DNA of 64,000 bases from Kitasatospora indigofera (GCF_014655955.1 NZ_BNBO01000031.1:39256-103255); one strand, 5' to 3'. Positions 24,940 through 33,738 are shown, counted from the first letter of the stretch. Made by a program: numbers and translations. Notes: generated from the letters alone by a model not told the origin.

Positions 24940-26204
24940 GCGGACACCTCCTTCTTGGCGGTCGACGCGGCCAGCGCGGCGAGTTCGGCGCCCACCTTCT
25001 GCTGCTGGCGCTTGAGGCCGTAACGGCGCACCAACTCGTAGGCGACGACGACGCAGATGACGATGGTTCCCTGCATGACCTGGACGATCTCGAACGGGAA
25101 GGCCCCGTTCTGCGGCAGCGGCAGCTGGGTGCCGCTGACGTCCAGGAAGGCGAACAGCAGCGCCGAGAAGACCATCCCGATCGGGCTGTTGCGGCCGAGC
25201 AGGGCGACCGCGATGCCGGTGAAGCCGAGGCCGGCCTGGAAGCTCTGGCCGTAGTAGAAGGAGTTCTGCAGCAGGTCGGGCAGGCCGATCAGGCCGGCCA
25301 GCGCGCCGGAGACCGCCATGCTGATCAGCACCATGCGCTTGACGTTGACGCCCGACGCGGTGGCGGCGGTCTCCGAGCGGCCGGTGGCGCGCAGGTCGAA
25401 GCCGAAGCGGGTGCGGTTCAGCGTGAACTGGAAGAGCACGCCGACGATCACCGCGATCACGATGAAGCCCCAGAGCGTGCCGCCGGCCGTCTCGATCGAG
25501 AAGAAGTGGCTGGAGGCCGAGACCGGGTTCGTCTGGATGCTGTTGGTGGTGGTGCCCTTCTCCGGCGCGAAGATGCCGGGGACGAGCAGCAGGCCGACCA
25601 CCGCGCTGGCGATGGCGTTCAGCATGATGGTCGAGATGACCTCGCTGACGCCCCGGTAGACCTTGAGCAGGCCGGCGATGCTGGCCCAGAGGCCACCGAC
25701 CAGCATCGCGGTGATCAGCAGCAGCGGGATCTGGATGACCGCCGGCAGGTCCATCTGGCCACCGACGTACGCGGCGAACAGCGCCGCGATCCGGTACTGC
25801 CCCTCGACACCGATGTTGAAGAGGTTCATCCGGAAGCCGCAGGCGGCGGCCGCCGCGGCCAGGTAGTACACGGTGGCCCGGTTGAGGGTCAGCACCTGGC
25901 CGTCCGACTTGGTGCCGTAGGTCAGCATCACGTCGAAGGCGTCGAACGGGTTCTTGCCCGACACCAGCAGCAGGATCGAGCAGATCACCAGCGAGAGCAG
26001 CACGGCCAGCACCGGCGCGGCCAGGCCGAGCGCGATCCGCTCGCCGTCGAAGCGCTTGGCGGCCGTGGGCTTCGCCGGAGCCGGGGCGCCGCCCCGGCCG
26101 GGCGCGCCCGAGGAGCCGTCGGAGGGCGGGCCGTCGGCGAACGCGCCTTCGGCGGAGGTGCCGTCGGCGGGCTTGCCGTCGTCGGCGGAGTGGGAACTGG
26201 TCAT
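24936..26204 (-). CDS. Nucleoside ABC transporter, permease 1
   Basis: 422 residues; a 50-residue polar, Gly/Ser/Pro-rich cytoplasmic N-terminus precedes about 9 membrane helices. Motifs: ACGFRMNLFNIGVEGQYRI, VSEVISTIMLNAIA and the coupling segment LRATGRSETAATASGVNV. Paired with permease 2 by a 4-bp overlap and with the ATPase gene by a 3-bp gap. It forms one half of the import pore for nucleosides delivered by the BMP lipoprotein. Confidence 0.88.
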   Translation of the reverse strand: MTSSHSADDGKPADGTSAEGAFADGPPSDGSSGAPGRGGAPAPAKPTAAKRFDGERIALGLAAPVLAVLLSLVICSILLLVSGKNPFDAFDVMLTYGTKSDGQVLTLNRATVYYLAAAAAACGFRMNLFNIGVEGQYRIAALFAAYVGGQMDLPAVIQIPLLLITAMLVGGLWASIAGLLKVYRGVSEVISTIMLNAIASAVVGLLLVPGIFAPEKGTTTNSIQTNPVSASSHFFSIETAGGTLWGFIVIAVIVGVLFQFTLNRTRFGFDLRATGRSETAATASGVNVKRMVLISMAVSGALAGLIGLPDLLQNSFYYGQSFQAGLGFTGIAVALLGRNSPIGMVFSALLFAFLDVSGTQLPLPQNGAFPFEIVQVMQGTIVICVVVAYELVRRYGLKRQQQKVGAELAALAASTAKKEVSA

Positions 26205-26207
26205 GGG

Positions 26208-27920
26208 TTACTCCCCCGCCTGCGGGTCTTCGGCGGTCTCGGTGGTCGCGTCCGTGGCGCCCGGCAGGCCGTCGGCTCCGGCGGACTCGGCCTCGGTGCC
26301 CTCGGCGGCGAGCGCGCGGTCCTCGGCCACGGCCTCGGGCTCCGACTCGATGTGGCCCGAGGCGGCGCCGGTCATCGCGGTGCCCAGGTCCTCGGCGGTG
26401 ACGGTGGCCGGGTCGGCGTCCGCGACCAGCCGGCCGCGGTAGATCACCCGGATGGTGTCGGAGAGGCCGATCAGCTCGTCCAGGTCGGCCGAGATCAGCA
26501 GGACGGCCAGGCCCTCCCGCTGGGCGACGCGGATCTGCTCCCAGATCTGCGCCTGCGCGCCGACGTCGACCCCGCGGGTGGGGTGGGCCGCGATCAGCAG
26601 CTTGGGACGGTGGCTCATCTCGCGGCCGATGATCAGCTTCTGCTGGTTGCCGCCGGAGAGGGAGGCCGCCGTGACGTCGATGCCCGGGGTCCGGACGTCG
26701 TACTCCTGGACGATCCGCAGGGTGTCCCGGCGGGCGCCGGCCGCGTCGAGCAGCGGGCCCTTGGAGTTGGGCGCCTCGGTGACGTGCCCGAGGATCCGGT
26801 TCTCCCAGAGCGGGGCCTCCAGCAGCAGGCCGTGCCGGTGACGGTCCTCGGGGATGTAGCCGATGCCGGCCTCGCGGCGGGCCCGGGTCAGGGTACCGGT
26901 GAGGTCCTTGCCGTCCAGCGTGACGGTGCCGGCGTCCAGCGGGAGCATCCCCATCACGGCCTCGACCAGTTCGGCCTGGCCGTTGCCCTCGACGCCGGCG
27001 ATGCCGAGGATCTCGCCCTTGCGGATCCGCAGCGTGATGTCGTCCAGGACGACGCGCTCGATGCCCTCGGCGTCCGCCTTGGCGATCCGCAGGCCCTCGA
27101 CGCGCAGCATCTCGTCCTCGGTGACGGTGGACGCGCGGCTCTCCGGGGAGGGCAGCTCGGTACCGACCATCATCTCGGCGAGCTGGCGGGCCGTCACGGT
27201 CTTCGGGTCCGCGTCGCCGACCGTGGTGCCGCGGCGGATGACGCTGATCGCGTCGGCCACCGAGAGCACCTCGTGCAGCTTGTGCGAGATGAAGATGACG
27301 GTGACGCCCTCGGCCTTGAGCTCGCGCAGGTTGGCGAAGAGCGCCTCGACCTCCTGCGGCACCAGGACGGCGGTGGGCTCGTCCAGGATCAGGATCCGGG
27401 CGCCGCGGTAGAGCACCTTGAGGATCTCGACCCGCTGGCGGTCGGCGACGCCGAGGTCCTCGACCAGCGCGTCCGGGCGCACGCCCAGGCCGTACTGGTC
27501 GGAGATCTCCCGGATCTTCGCCTTGGCCTTGCCTCCTATGCCGTGCAGCTTCTCCCCGCCGAGAACGACGTTCTCCCAGACGGTGAGGTTGTCGGCCAGC
27601 ATGAAGTGCTGGTGGACCATGCCGATGCCGCGGGCGATGGCGTCGCCGGGGGTGCTGAACTCGACGAGCTCGCCGTCGACGGCGATGGTGCCCTCGTCGG
27701 GGCGCTGCATCCCGTACAGGATCTTCATCAGAGTGGACTTGCCGGCGCCGTTCTCGCCCATCAGGGCGTGCACGGTGCCTCGTCGCACGGTGATGTCGAT
27801 GTCGTGGTTGGCCACGACGCCGGGGAAGCGCTTGGTGATGCCGCGCAGTTCGACGGCCGGTGTCGCCGTCCCCGCGCTGGGGGTGCCGCCCTTGCTCAGG
27901 GCGGGGTCGGAAGCGGTGAT
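26208..27920 (-). CDS. Nucleoside ABC transporter, double ATPase subunit
   Basis: About 570 residues with two ATPase modules, as in sugar/nucleoside importers. Module 1: Walker A GENGAGKST, signature LGVADRQRVEILK, Walker B ILILDEPTAVL. Module 2 (about 280-530): a degenerate P-loop GVEGNGQAEL, signature LSGGNQQKLIIGREM, and LLIAAHPTRGVDVGA in place of Walker B DEP. The start is unusual: ATC 27920 stands six bases after AGGAG, while the nearest standard option is TTG 27968 with a poor ribosome site. Second gene of bmp-ATPase-permease-permease-cdd. Confidence 0.87.
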   Translation of the reverse strand: MTASDPALSKGGTPSAGTATPAVELRGITKRFPGVVANHDIDITVRRGTVHALMGENGAGKSTLMKILYGMQRPDEGTIAVDGELVEFSTPGDAIARGIGMVHQHFMLADNLTVWENVVLGGEKLHGIGGKAKAKIREISDQYGLGVRPDALVEDLGVADRQRVEILKVLYRGARILILDEPTAVLVPQEVEALFANLRELKAEGVTVIFISHKLHEVLSVADAISVIRRGTTVGDADPKTVTARQLAEMMVGTELPSPESRASTVTEDEMLRVEGLRIAKADAEGIERVVLDDITLRIRKGEILGIAGVEGNGQAELVEAVMGMLPLDAGTVTLDGKDLTGTLTRARREAGIGYIPEDRHRHGLLLEAPLWENRILGHVTEAPNSKGPLLDAAGARRDTLRIVQEYDVRTPGIDVTAASLSGGNQQKLIIGREMSHRPKLLIAAHPTRGVDVGAQAQIWEQIRVAQREGLAVLLISADLDELIGLSDTIRVIYRGRLVADADPATVTAEDLGTAMTGAASGHIESEPEAVAEDRALAAEGTEAESAGADGLPGATDATTETAEDPQAGE

Positions 27921-27989
27921 GGCGGTCTCCTGGTGGTCTGGAGGCGCGTCGTTGCGCTGGAGGGCCAAAAGTTCTCGGGGGGACGGGAC

Positions 27990-28030
27990 GGGGCCCGGGG
28001 GTACGCGCTGAGCGCACCCGGCCGGGCCCC
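27990..28030 (-). terminator. Intercistronic stem-loop between bmp and the ATPase gene
   Basis: GGGGCCCGG (27990-27998) pairs with CCGGGCCCC (28022-28030), with inner pairing of the GCGCTGAGCGC segment. A hairpin after a binding-protein gene commonly ends most transcripts or protects the upstream message, giving more binding protein than transporter. Confidence 0.6.
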
Positions 28031-28101
28031 TCCCTGATGCTGCGTCAATCATCCCGCTGCCCGGCAGGCGGCAGCGGTACCGACGTCCTGTTCCGCGCGC
28101 C

Positions 28102-29163
28102 TTACGGGGCGGTCGGGACGGTGGTGGCGCCGCTGGTGATCGCCGTGGTCGCGGCGTCCAGCTTGGCCTTGATGTCGTCGATGTGGCCGCCGGTGGTGGC
28201 GAGCGAGACGCCCTGGGCCTTCAGGTCGAAGTTCTTCACGCCGGTGAGCGGCGCGTTGTCCTTGATCGACTTGATGTAGGTGTACACCGCGGTGTCGACG
28301 TTCTTCACCATCGAGGTGAGGATGACGTTCTTGTACTTCGACAGGGCCGGCTGGCTGGCCTGGTCGGAGTCGACGCCGATGGCCCAGGTGCCGGCCTTGT
28401 TGGAGACGGCCTCGATCGCACCGCTGCCGGAGGAGCCGGCCGCCGCGTAGATGACGTCCGCGCCCTTGTCGAGCTGGCCCTGGGCGGCCTCCTTGCCCTT
28501 GTCGGGCGAGGAGAAGCCGGAGAAGTCCGGCGGGGTGGTCAGGTAGGTCGTCTCGACCTTGATGTTCGGGTCGACGGACTTGGCGCCCGCCACGTAGCCG
28601 GCCTCGAACTTCTTGATCAGCTCGGACTGCACACCGCCGATGAAGCCGACGTGCTTGGCCTTGCTCTTGTTGGCGGCGGCGACGCCGGCCAGGTAGGAGC
28701 CCTCCTGCTCGGAGAACGTCAGCGAGGTGACGTTGGCCGGCTGGGTGGAGGAGGCCGAGTCGATGATCGCGAACTTGACGTTCGGGTTCTCCTTGGCGAC
28801 CTTCTCGACCGCGGACTGGTAGACGAAGCCCACCGCGATGATCGGGTTGTAACCGCCGGTGACCAGGCTCTTCAGCCGGGTCTCCTTGTCGGCCTCGGCC
28901 TCGCCGGTCTTGGCGTCGGCCTCGGTGATCTGGACACCCAGGTCGGCCTTGGCCTTGTCGAGGCCGCGGGCGGCGGAGTCGTTGAACGACTGGTCGCCGC
29001 GGCCACCGATGTCGTAGGCCATGCCGACCTTGATGCCGGAGTCGCCGGAGGCGCCGGCGGAGGCGGTCGTGTCGTCGGTGCTCTTTGCGCCGCAAGCGGC
29101 GAGCGAGGCAATGCCCAGGGAACCCGAGAGCACAACCGCGGCGAGCTTAGTAGAACGGCGCAA
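28102..29163 (-). CDS. BMP family nucleoside-binding lipoprotein
   Basis: 353-residue substrate-binding lipoprotein of the BMP/PnrA family. Lipobox SLAAC puts the lipidated Cys at residue 24. Family features: VGMAYDIGGRGDQSFND, NPIIAVGFVYQSAV, FAIIDS, YLAGVAAA, GFIGGVQSELIKKFEAGYVAGA, YAAAGSSGSGAIEA and WAIGVDSDQ. TTG 29163 is the start, backed by GAAGGAGA. It captures nucleosides outside the membrane for the ABC complex encoded downstream. The regulon operator lies 52 bp upstream. Confidence 0.92.
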   Translation of the reverse strand: MRRSTKLAAVVLSGSLGIASLAACGAKSTDDTTASAGASGDSGIKVGMAYDIGGRGDQSFNDSAARGLDKAKADLGVQITEADAKTGEAEADKETRLKSLVTGGYNPIIAVGFVYQSAVEKVAKENPNVKFAIIDSASSTQPANVTSLTFSEQEGSYLAGVAAANKSKAKHVGFIGGVQSELIKKFEAGYVAGAKSVDPNIKVETTYLTTPPDFSGFSSPDKGKEAAQGQLDKGADVIYAAAGSSGSGAIEAVSNKAGTWAIGVDSDQASQPALSKYKNVILTSMVKNVDTAVYTYIKSIKDNAPLTGVKNFDLKAQGVSLATTGGHIDDIKAKLDAATTAITSGATTVPTAP

Positions 29164-29214
29164 GGGAGTATCTCCTTCTCACACGCACCCGTTTAGCGTG
29201 GTCGGACGCCACCG

Positions 29215-29226
29215 TAACGCGCGTAG
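29215..29226 (-). promoter_or_regulatory. Nucleoside-regulon operator upstream of bmp
   Basis: On the minus strand CTACGCGCGTTA, one base from the perfect palindrome. TACGGT overlapping its end fits a -10 box (TANNNT), so a bound regulator would cover the promoter of the bmp-ABC-cdd operon. Confidence 0.68.
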
Positions 29227-29509
29227 AACACGGTTGTGTTACGGCTCGTTCGGGCATCCGGGTTGTTATCAAACCGTGCCACCCGAGGGTGCGGAACCAA
29301 TATCCGCCTCCAGTGTTACGGGCCAGGAGCCCACATCCAAACCAAATCGGATGCGATCGCGACAAATCCGGTCGGATCCGTGCAGGAACCCCGGTCGAAG
29401 GGGGCATCCCGGGGCATCCGGCTCACGCAGCGTCCTCGGCCGCCCGCGCTGCGTCGACCGGAAGAAGGGGGGGCAGGGGGCAGGGCCGGACCGGGGGCAG
29501 GTCCGAAGA

Positions 29510-29538
29510 AGGGGCCCCGGGCTCTGCCCGGGGCCCCT
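29510..29538. terminator. Terminator after the M20 amidohydrolase gene
   Basis: AGGGGCCCCGGGC and GCCCGGGGCCCCT form a perfect 13-bp stem with a 3-nt loop TCT, 23 bp beyond the stop on the minus strand. Confidence 0.78.
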
Positions 29539-29560
29539 CGACGCTCGGCTGCGACCCGCC

Positions 29561-30808
29561 TCAGACCTCGCTGTGCTCCAGGGCCAGCGCGGCGAAGAGC
29601 TCGACCCCGATCCCGATCGCCCGCTCGTCCACGTCGAAGCGGCCCTGGTGGAGGTCCCGGACGGCGCTGTCGCCGGGGGCCCGGACGCCCAGCCGGGCCA
29701 GCGCGCCGGGCGCGTGCTCCAGGTACCAGGAGAAGTCCTCGCCGCCCAGGCTCTGCTCGGTCTCCTCGACCACCACCTGCCCGGCCGCGCCGAAGCGGGC
29801 GGTCATCGCCGCCTCCAGCTGGGCGATCGAGACGGCCTCGTTCACCACCGGCGGCACCCCGCGGTGGTAGTCGAGCGTCCACTTGGCGCGGTGCGTCTCG
29901 GCCATCTTGGCGATCAGCTCGTGCAGCAGGTCCGGCGCCTCGCGCCAGCCCGGCAGCTCCAGGCAGCGGACGGTGCCCTCCAGCTCCGCGTGCTGCGGGA
30001 TGACGTTCGCGGCGGAGCCGGAGGCGATCCGGCCCCAGACCAGGCTGACGCCCCAGCGCGGGTCCATCCGGCGGGCGAACACGCCCGGCAGGTCGGCGGC
30101 CATCCGCGCGATCGCGGTGACCAGGTCGGTGGTCAGGTGCGGCCGGGCGGTGTGGCCGCCGGGGCCGTCCAGGTGCAGCACCAGCCGGTCGCAGGCGGAG
30201 GTGATCGCGCCGACCTTCAGCCCGATCCGGCCGACGGTGACCTTGGGATCGCAGTGCACGGCGAAGATCCGGCCGACGTTGTCCATCCCGCCGGCCTTGA
30301 TGACGTCCAGCGCGCCGCCGGGCATCACCTCCTCGGCGGGCTGGAAGAACAGCCGGACGGGCCGGCGCAGCTCGCCGTTGCGGGCGGCGGCGGCCAGCAC
30401 CAGGGCGGTGCCCAGCACGATCGAGGTGTGCACGTCGTGCCCGCAGGCGTGGGCCCGGCCGGGCACGGTGGAGCGGTACGTGACGTCCGTCTTGGCGTCG
30501 TCGATCGGCAGGGCGTCGATGTCGGCCCGGAACGCCAGGAACGGCATGCCCGCGGGCGTACCGGGCGGGACGATGTCGACCGTCATCCCGGTGCCGCCGG
30601 GCAGCACCCGGGGCTCCAGGCCCGCGGCGACCAGGCGGTCGCGCAGCAGCCCGGTGGTGCGGAACTCCTGGCGGCCCAGCTCGGGGTGCCGGTGCAGGTC
30701 GCGGCGGAACGCGATCAGCTCTGCCTCGAAGGCGCGTACCCGGGTGCGCAGGTCGACGGGGCGGGCAGCGGCGAGGGTGGCCTGTTGGGCGGTCCGAGGA
30801 TCGTTCAC
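29561..30808 (-). CDS. M20 family amidohydrolase
   Basis: 415-residue metalloenzyme of the M20D class (N-acyl-amino-acid amidohydrolase / IAA-amino acid hydrolase type). Motifs: RRDLHRHPELGRQE, AFRADIDALPI, the metal site HACGHDVHTSI, QPAEEVMPGG, GPGGHTARPH and GGEDFSWYLE near the C-terminus. It removes acyl groups from amino acids or related amides in the cytoplasm. GTG 30808 lies seven bases after a -10-like TACCCT, so the transcript may be leaderless; longer open sequence upstream is not homologous in style. Confidence 0.9.
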   Translation of the reverse strand: MNDPRTAQQATLAAARPVDLRTRVRAFEAELIAFRRDLHRHPELGRQEFRTTGLLRDRLVAAGLEPRVLPGGTGMTVDIVPPGTPAGMPFLAFRADIDALPIDDAKTDVTYRSTVPGRAHACGHDVHTSIVLGTALVLAAAARNGELRRPVRLFFQPAEEVMPGGALDVIKAGGMDNVGRIFAVHCDPKVTVGRIGLKVGAITSACDRLVLHLDGPGGHTARPHLTTDLVTAIARMAADLPGVFARRMDPRWGVSLVWGRIASGSAANVIPQHAELEGTVRCLELPGWREAPDLLHELIAKMAETHRAKWTLDYHRGVPPVVNEAVSIAQLEAAMTARFGAAGQVVVEETEQSLGGEDFSWYLEHAPGALARLGVRAPGDSAVRDLHQGRFDVDERAIGIGVELFAALALEHSEV

Positions 30809-31061
30809 CTCAACAAGGGTAGGCCCGTGTGGGGGATTTGGCCTGACTTCCCCCGAAGAAGTCCCCGGATGGGCGCATACCGGCCGCGCAGCTGGGTATG
30901 ACATCTCGTTTCTGTCGCCTTCCCGGGTGATCACTGTCCTGTGCAACGAACGCCCGCCCGGACGGACACGGCCGCGCCCCAGCCTGCCGCCCGCACGTGA
31001 CAGCCGGGTGTACCAACTGTTTCGGCCTCGGGGCGGGGCACCCCGAACGGGTGACGCGACG

Positions 31062-32651
31062 TCAGAACCGTTCGACCGGCTCGTAGGTGCCCCACACCTC
31101 GCGCAGGGCGTCGCAGACCTCGCCGACCGTCGCGCGGGCCGCCAGCGCCTCCTTCATCGGGGGGAGCACGTTGTCCGTCCCCGCGGCGGCACGGCGCAGC
31201 GCGCCCAGGGCCCGGTCGACGGCCCGCCGGTCGCGCCCGGCCCGGAGCGCGGCGAGCCGGGCGGCCTGCCGGGCCTCGGCCGCCGGGTCCACCCGCAGCG
31301 GCCGGTACGGCTCCTCGGCGTCCAGCCGGAACCGGTTGACGCCGACCACGGTGCGCCGGCCGTCGTCGGTCTCCTGCTGGACGCGGTAGGCGGTGCGCTC
31401 GATCTCGGCCTTCTGGTGGCCCTGCTCGATCGCGGCCACCGCGCCGCCCAGCTCCTCGACCCGGCGCATCAGCCCGAGCGCGAGGGCCTCGACCTCGTCG
31501 GTCATCCGCTCGACCGCGTAGGAGCCGGCGAAGGGGTCGACGGTGGCGGTGACGTCGGTCTCGTACGCCAGCACCTGCTGGGTCCGCAGGGCGAGCCGGG
31601 CGGCCTTCTCGGTGGGCAGCGCGATCGCCTCGTCGAAGCTGTTGGTGTGCAGCGACTGGGTCCCGCCGAGGACGGCCGCCAGCGCCTGCACGGAGACCCG
31701 GACGAGGTTGACCTCGGGCTGCTGGGCGGTCAGCTGCACCCCGGCGGTCTGGGTGTGGAAGCGCAGCATCTGCGACCTCGGGTCCCGGGCGCCGAACTCC
31801 TCGCGCATCACCCGCGCCCAGATCCGCCGCGCGGCACGGAACTTGGCGACCTCCTCCAGCAGGGTCGTGCGGGAGACGAAGAAGAAGGAGAGCCGGGGCG
31901 CGAAGTCGTCCACGGCCATCCCGGCCGCCAGCGCGGTGCGGACGTACTCGATGCCGTTGGCGAGGGTGAAGGCGATCTCCTGCGCGGGGTCCGCGCCGGC
32001 CTCGGCCATGTGGTAGCCGGAGATCGAGATGGTGTTCCACCGCGGGATCTCGGCCCGGCAGTACCGGAACACGTCCGCGACCAGCCGCAGCGAGGGCTTC
32101 GGCGGGAAGATGTACGTCCCGCGGGCGATGTACTCCTTCAGCACGTCGTTCTGGACCGTGCCGGTGAGCCGGGCGGGCGCCACCCCCTGCGACTCGCCGA
32201 CCAGTTGGTACAGCAGGAGGAGCAGCGCGGCGGGCGCGTTGATGGTCATCGAGGTGGAGACCCCGTCCAGCGGGATCCCGCCGAACAGGACGGCCATGTC
32301 CTCGACGCTGTCCACGGCCACGCCCACCTTGCCGACCTCGCCGGCCGCGAGCGCGGCGTCGGAGTCGTAGCCCATCTGGGTCGGCAGGTCGAAGGCGACC
32401 GAGAGCCCGGTGCCGCCGCCGGCGATCAGCTGCCGGTACCGGGCGTTCGACTCGGCGGCGGTGCCGAAGCCGGCGTACTGGCGCATCGTCCAGGGCCGTC
32501 CGGTGTACATCGAGGGGTACACGCCGCGGGTGTAGGGGTACGCGCCGGGCTCGCCGAGCCGCTCGGCCGGGTCCCAGCCCCGGAGCGCCTCGGGGCCGTA
32601 GACGGGCTCGACGGGCAGGCCCGACTCGGTGCGGCGGGGCTCGGCTGCCAT
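31062..32651 (-). CDS. Acyl-CoA mutase large subunit (methylmalonyl-CoA mutase family), catalytic domain only
   Basis: 529-residue TIM-barrel subunit. Motifs: YPYTRGVYPSMYTGRPWTMRQ, LSVAFDLPTQMGYDSD, GIPLDGVSTSMTINAPAA, GTVQNDVLKEYIARG, ISISGYHMAEAGA, APRLSFFF and GGTQSLHTNSFDEA. It stops before the B12-binding domain (no DxHxxG), like IcmA/HcmA-type large subunits that use a separate small subunit. No small-subunit gene lies nearby. It isomerises a branched CoA thioester such as isobutyryl- or methylmalonyl-CoA; which one is not decidable here. ATG 32651 has GAGGAGA upstream. Confidence 0.88.
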   Translation of the reverse strand: MAAEPRRTESGLPVEPVYGPEALRGWDPAERLGEPGAYPYTRGVYPSMYTGRPWTMRQYAGFGTAAESNARYRQLIAGGGTGLSVAFDLPTQMGYDSDAALAAGEVGKVGVAVDSVEDMAVLFGGIPLDGVSTSMTINAPAALLLLLYQLVGESQGVAPARLTGTVQNDVLKEYIARGTYIFPPKPSLRLVADVFRYCRAEIPRWNTISISGYHMAEAGADPAQEIAFTLANGIEYVRTALAAGMAVDDFAPRLSFFFVSRTTLLEEVAKFRAARRIWARVMREEFGARDPRSQMLRFHTQTAGVQLTAQQPEVNLVRVSVQALAAVLGGTQSLHTNSFDEAIALPTEKAARLALRTQQVLAYETDVTATVDPFAGSYAVERMTDEVEALALGLMRRVEELGGAVAAIEQGHQKAEIERTAYRVQQETDDGRRTVVGVNRFRLDAEEPYRPLRVDPAAEARQAARLAALRAGRDRRAVDRALGALRRAAAGTDNVLPPMKEALAARATVGEVCDALREVWGTYEPVERF

Positions 32652-32772
32652 GGGGTCTCCTCGGGTCCGAGGGTGGCGCGGCGGCGCCGCCCGGCGGGCG
32701 TCCGGCCCTTCGCAATCTAGTCCGCGGGGCGGGGCGGCGCCCGGGCGGCGGGAACGGACGGCGGGAACGGAC

Positions 32773-32831
32773 GGCGGCGCGGGCGGCGCGGGCGGCGCGG
32801 GCGGCGCGGGCGGCGCGGGCGGCGCGGGCGG
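32773..32831. repeat. 9-bp tandem repeat (GGCGGCGCG)n
   Basis: Six exact copies of GGCGGCGCG plus a partial copy, preceded by two 12-bp units of GCGGGAACGGAC. It lies in the 331-bp divergent gap between the mutase and SDR genes. A short hairpin GGCCGGCA/TGCCGGCC (32942-32962) precedes the SDR ribosome site. Copy number is likely to vary. Confidence 0.85.
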
Positions 32832-32982
32832 GCCGCAGGCTCCCGCGGCCCACCGGCGCCGGCGACCCCGGACACTTTGAGATGATCGGATGAACGTCCA
32901 AGCCCCGCCGACAGCCCCGCCACGGGCGGTCGGCCCACTCCGGCCGGCACCCCCTGCCGGCCGGCCCCACGAAGGAGCGGCT

Positions 32983-33738
32983 ATGACCGAGCAGAAGGTG
33001 GCCGTGGTCACCGGCGCCAGCAGCGGGATCGGCGCGGCGACCGCGCGCCGGCTGGCCGCGGAGGGCTTCGAGGTGGTGCTCACGGCCCGCCGCACCGAGC
33101 GGATCGAGGCGCTCGCCAAGGAGATCGCCGAGCGCGGCGGATCGGCCCGCGCGATCACCCTGGACGTGACCGACCGGCCCGCCGTGGACGCCTTCGCGGC
33201 GGAGCTCGGCCGGGTGGACGTGCTGGTCAACAACGCGGGCGGCGCGGTCGGCGCGGAGTCGGTGGAGACCGGCGACCCGGCCGACTGGCTGGCCATGTAC
33301 CAGGTCAACGTGCTGGGCGTGCTGCACGTGACCCAGGCGCTGCTGCCGGCCCTGCGGGCCACCGGCGACGGCACCGTGCTGATCCTCTCCTCGACCGCCG
33401 CGCTGACGGCCTACGAGGGCGGCGGCGGCTACGTGGCCGCCAAGCACGCGGCGCACACCATCGCGGCCACCCTGCGGCTGGAGCTGTGCGGGGAGCCGGT
33501 CCGGGTGATCGAGATCGCGCCGGGGATGGTGAAGTCCGAGGGCTTCGCGGTCACCCGGTTCCGGGGCGACGAGGAGAAGGCCGCCGCCGTCTACGCCGGT
33601 GTCGCGGAGCCGCTGACCTCGGACGACGTCGCCGACACCATCGCCTGGGCGGTCACCAGGCCGCCGCACGTGAACATCGACCTGCTGGTGGTGCGCCCGC
33701 GCGCGCAGGCCGCCAACCACAAGGTCCACCGGGCCTGA
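32983..33738 (+). CDS. Short-chain dehydrogenase/reductase, YdfG-like
   Basis: 251-residue Rossmann oxidoreductase. Cofactor loop TGASSGIGAAT near residues 10-20, NNAGG at about 85, catalytic S in ILSSTAAL and Y-x-x-x-K in YVAAKHAAH, with GMVKSEGF after the active site. The R-R pair after strand 2 (TARRTERIE) suggests NADP(H). Closest in style to YdfG-type 3-hydroxy acid/serine dehydrogenases. Excellent ribosome site (GAAGGAG) before ATG 32983. Confidence 0.9.
   Translation: MTEQKVAVVTGASSGIGAATARRLAAEGFEVVLTARRTERIEALAKEIAERGGSARAITLDVTDRPAVDAFAAELGRVDVLVNNAGGAVGAESVETGDPADWLAMYQVNVLGVLHVTQALLPALRATGDGTVLILSSTAALTAYEGGGGYVAAKHAAHTIAATLRLELCGEPVRVIEIAPGMVKSEGFAVTRFRGDEEKAAAVYAGVAEPLTSDDVADTIAWAVTRPPHVNIDLLVVRPRAQAANHKVHRA

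Larger units (their letters stand above)
29164..29560. other. Non-coding gap upstream of bmp
   Basis: 397 bp of unusually AT-containing sequence between bmp and the M20 gene. It holds the bmp operator and, at its far end, the M20 terminator. An ACAC/GTGT inverted repeat (GTAACACAACCGTGTTCTAC on the minus strand) abuts the operator. No gene is seen. Confidence 0.6.

Noticed and set aside
23671..28017. A single open frame of over 1,400 codons spanning the nucleoside ABC genes
   Set aside because: Only the last 422 residues (permease 2) look like protein; the rest is Arg/Pro/Gly-rich and lies in another frame of the ATPase and permease 1 genes, a GC-rich artefact.
24927..28037. Very long open frame on the opposite strand of the nucleoside transporter
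   Set aside because: Composition is Gly/Arg/Val/Asp low-complexity typical of antisense frames in 74% GC DNA; no motif, and G/C third-position bias supports the minus-strand genes.
29561..30946. M20 start upstream at 30946
   Set aside because: The extra 46 residues contain the likely promoter and show no family resemblance; GTG 30808 fits family length.
32773..32831. CRISPR-like array
   Set aside because: Nine-base units are contiguous with no spacers and no cas genes are near.
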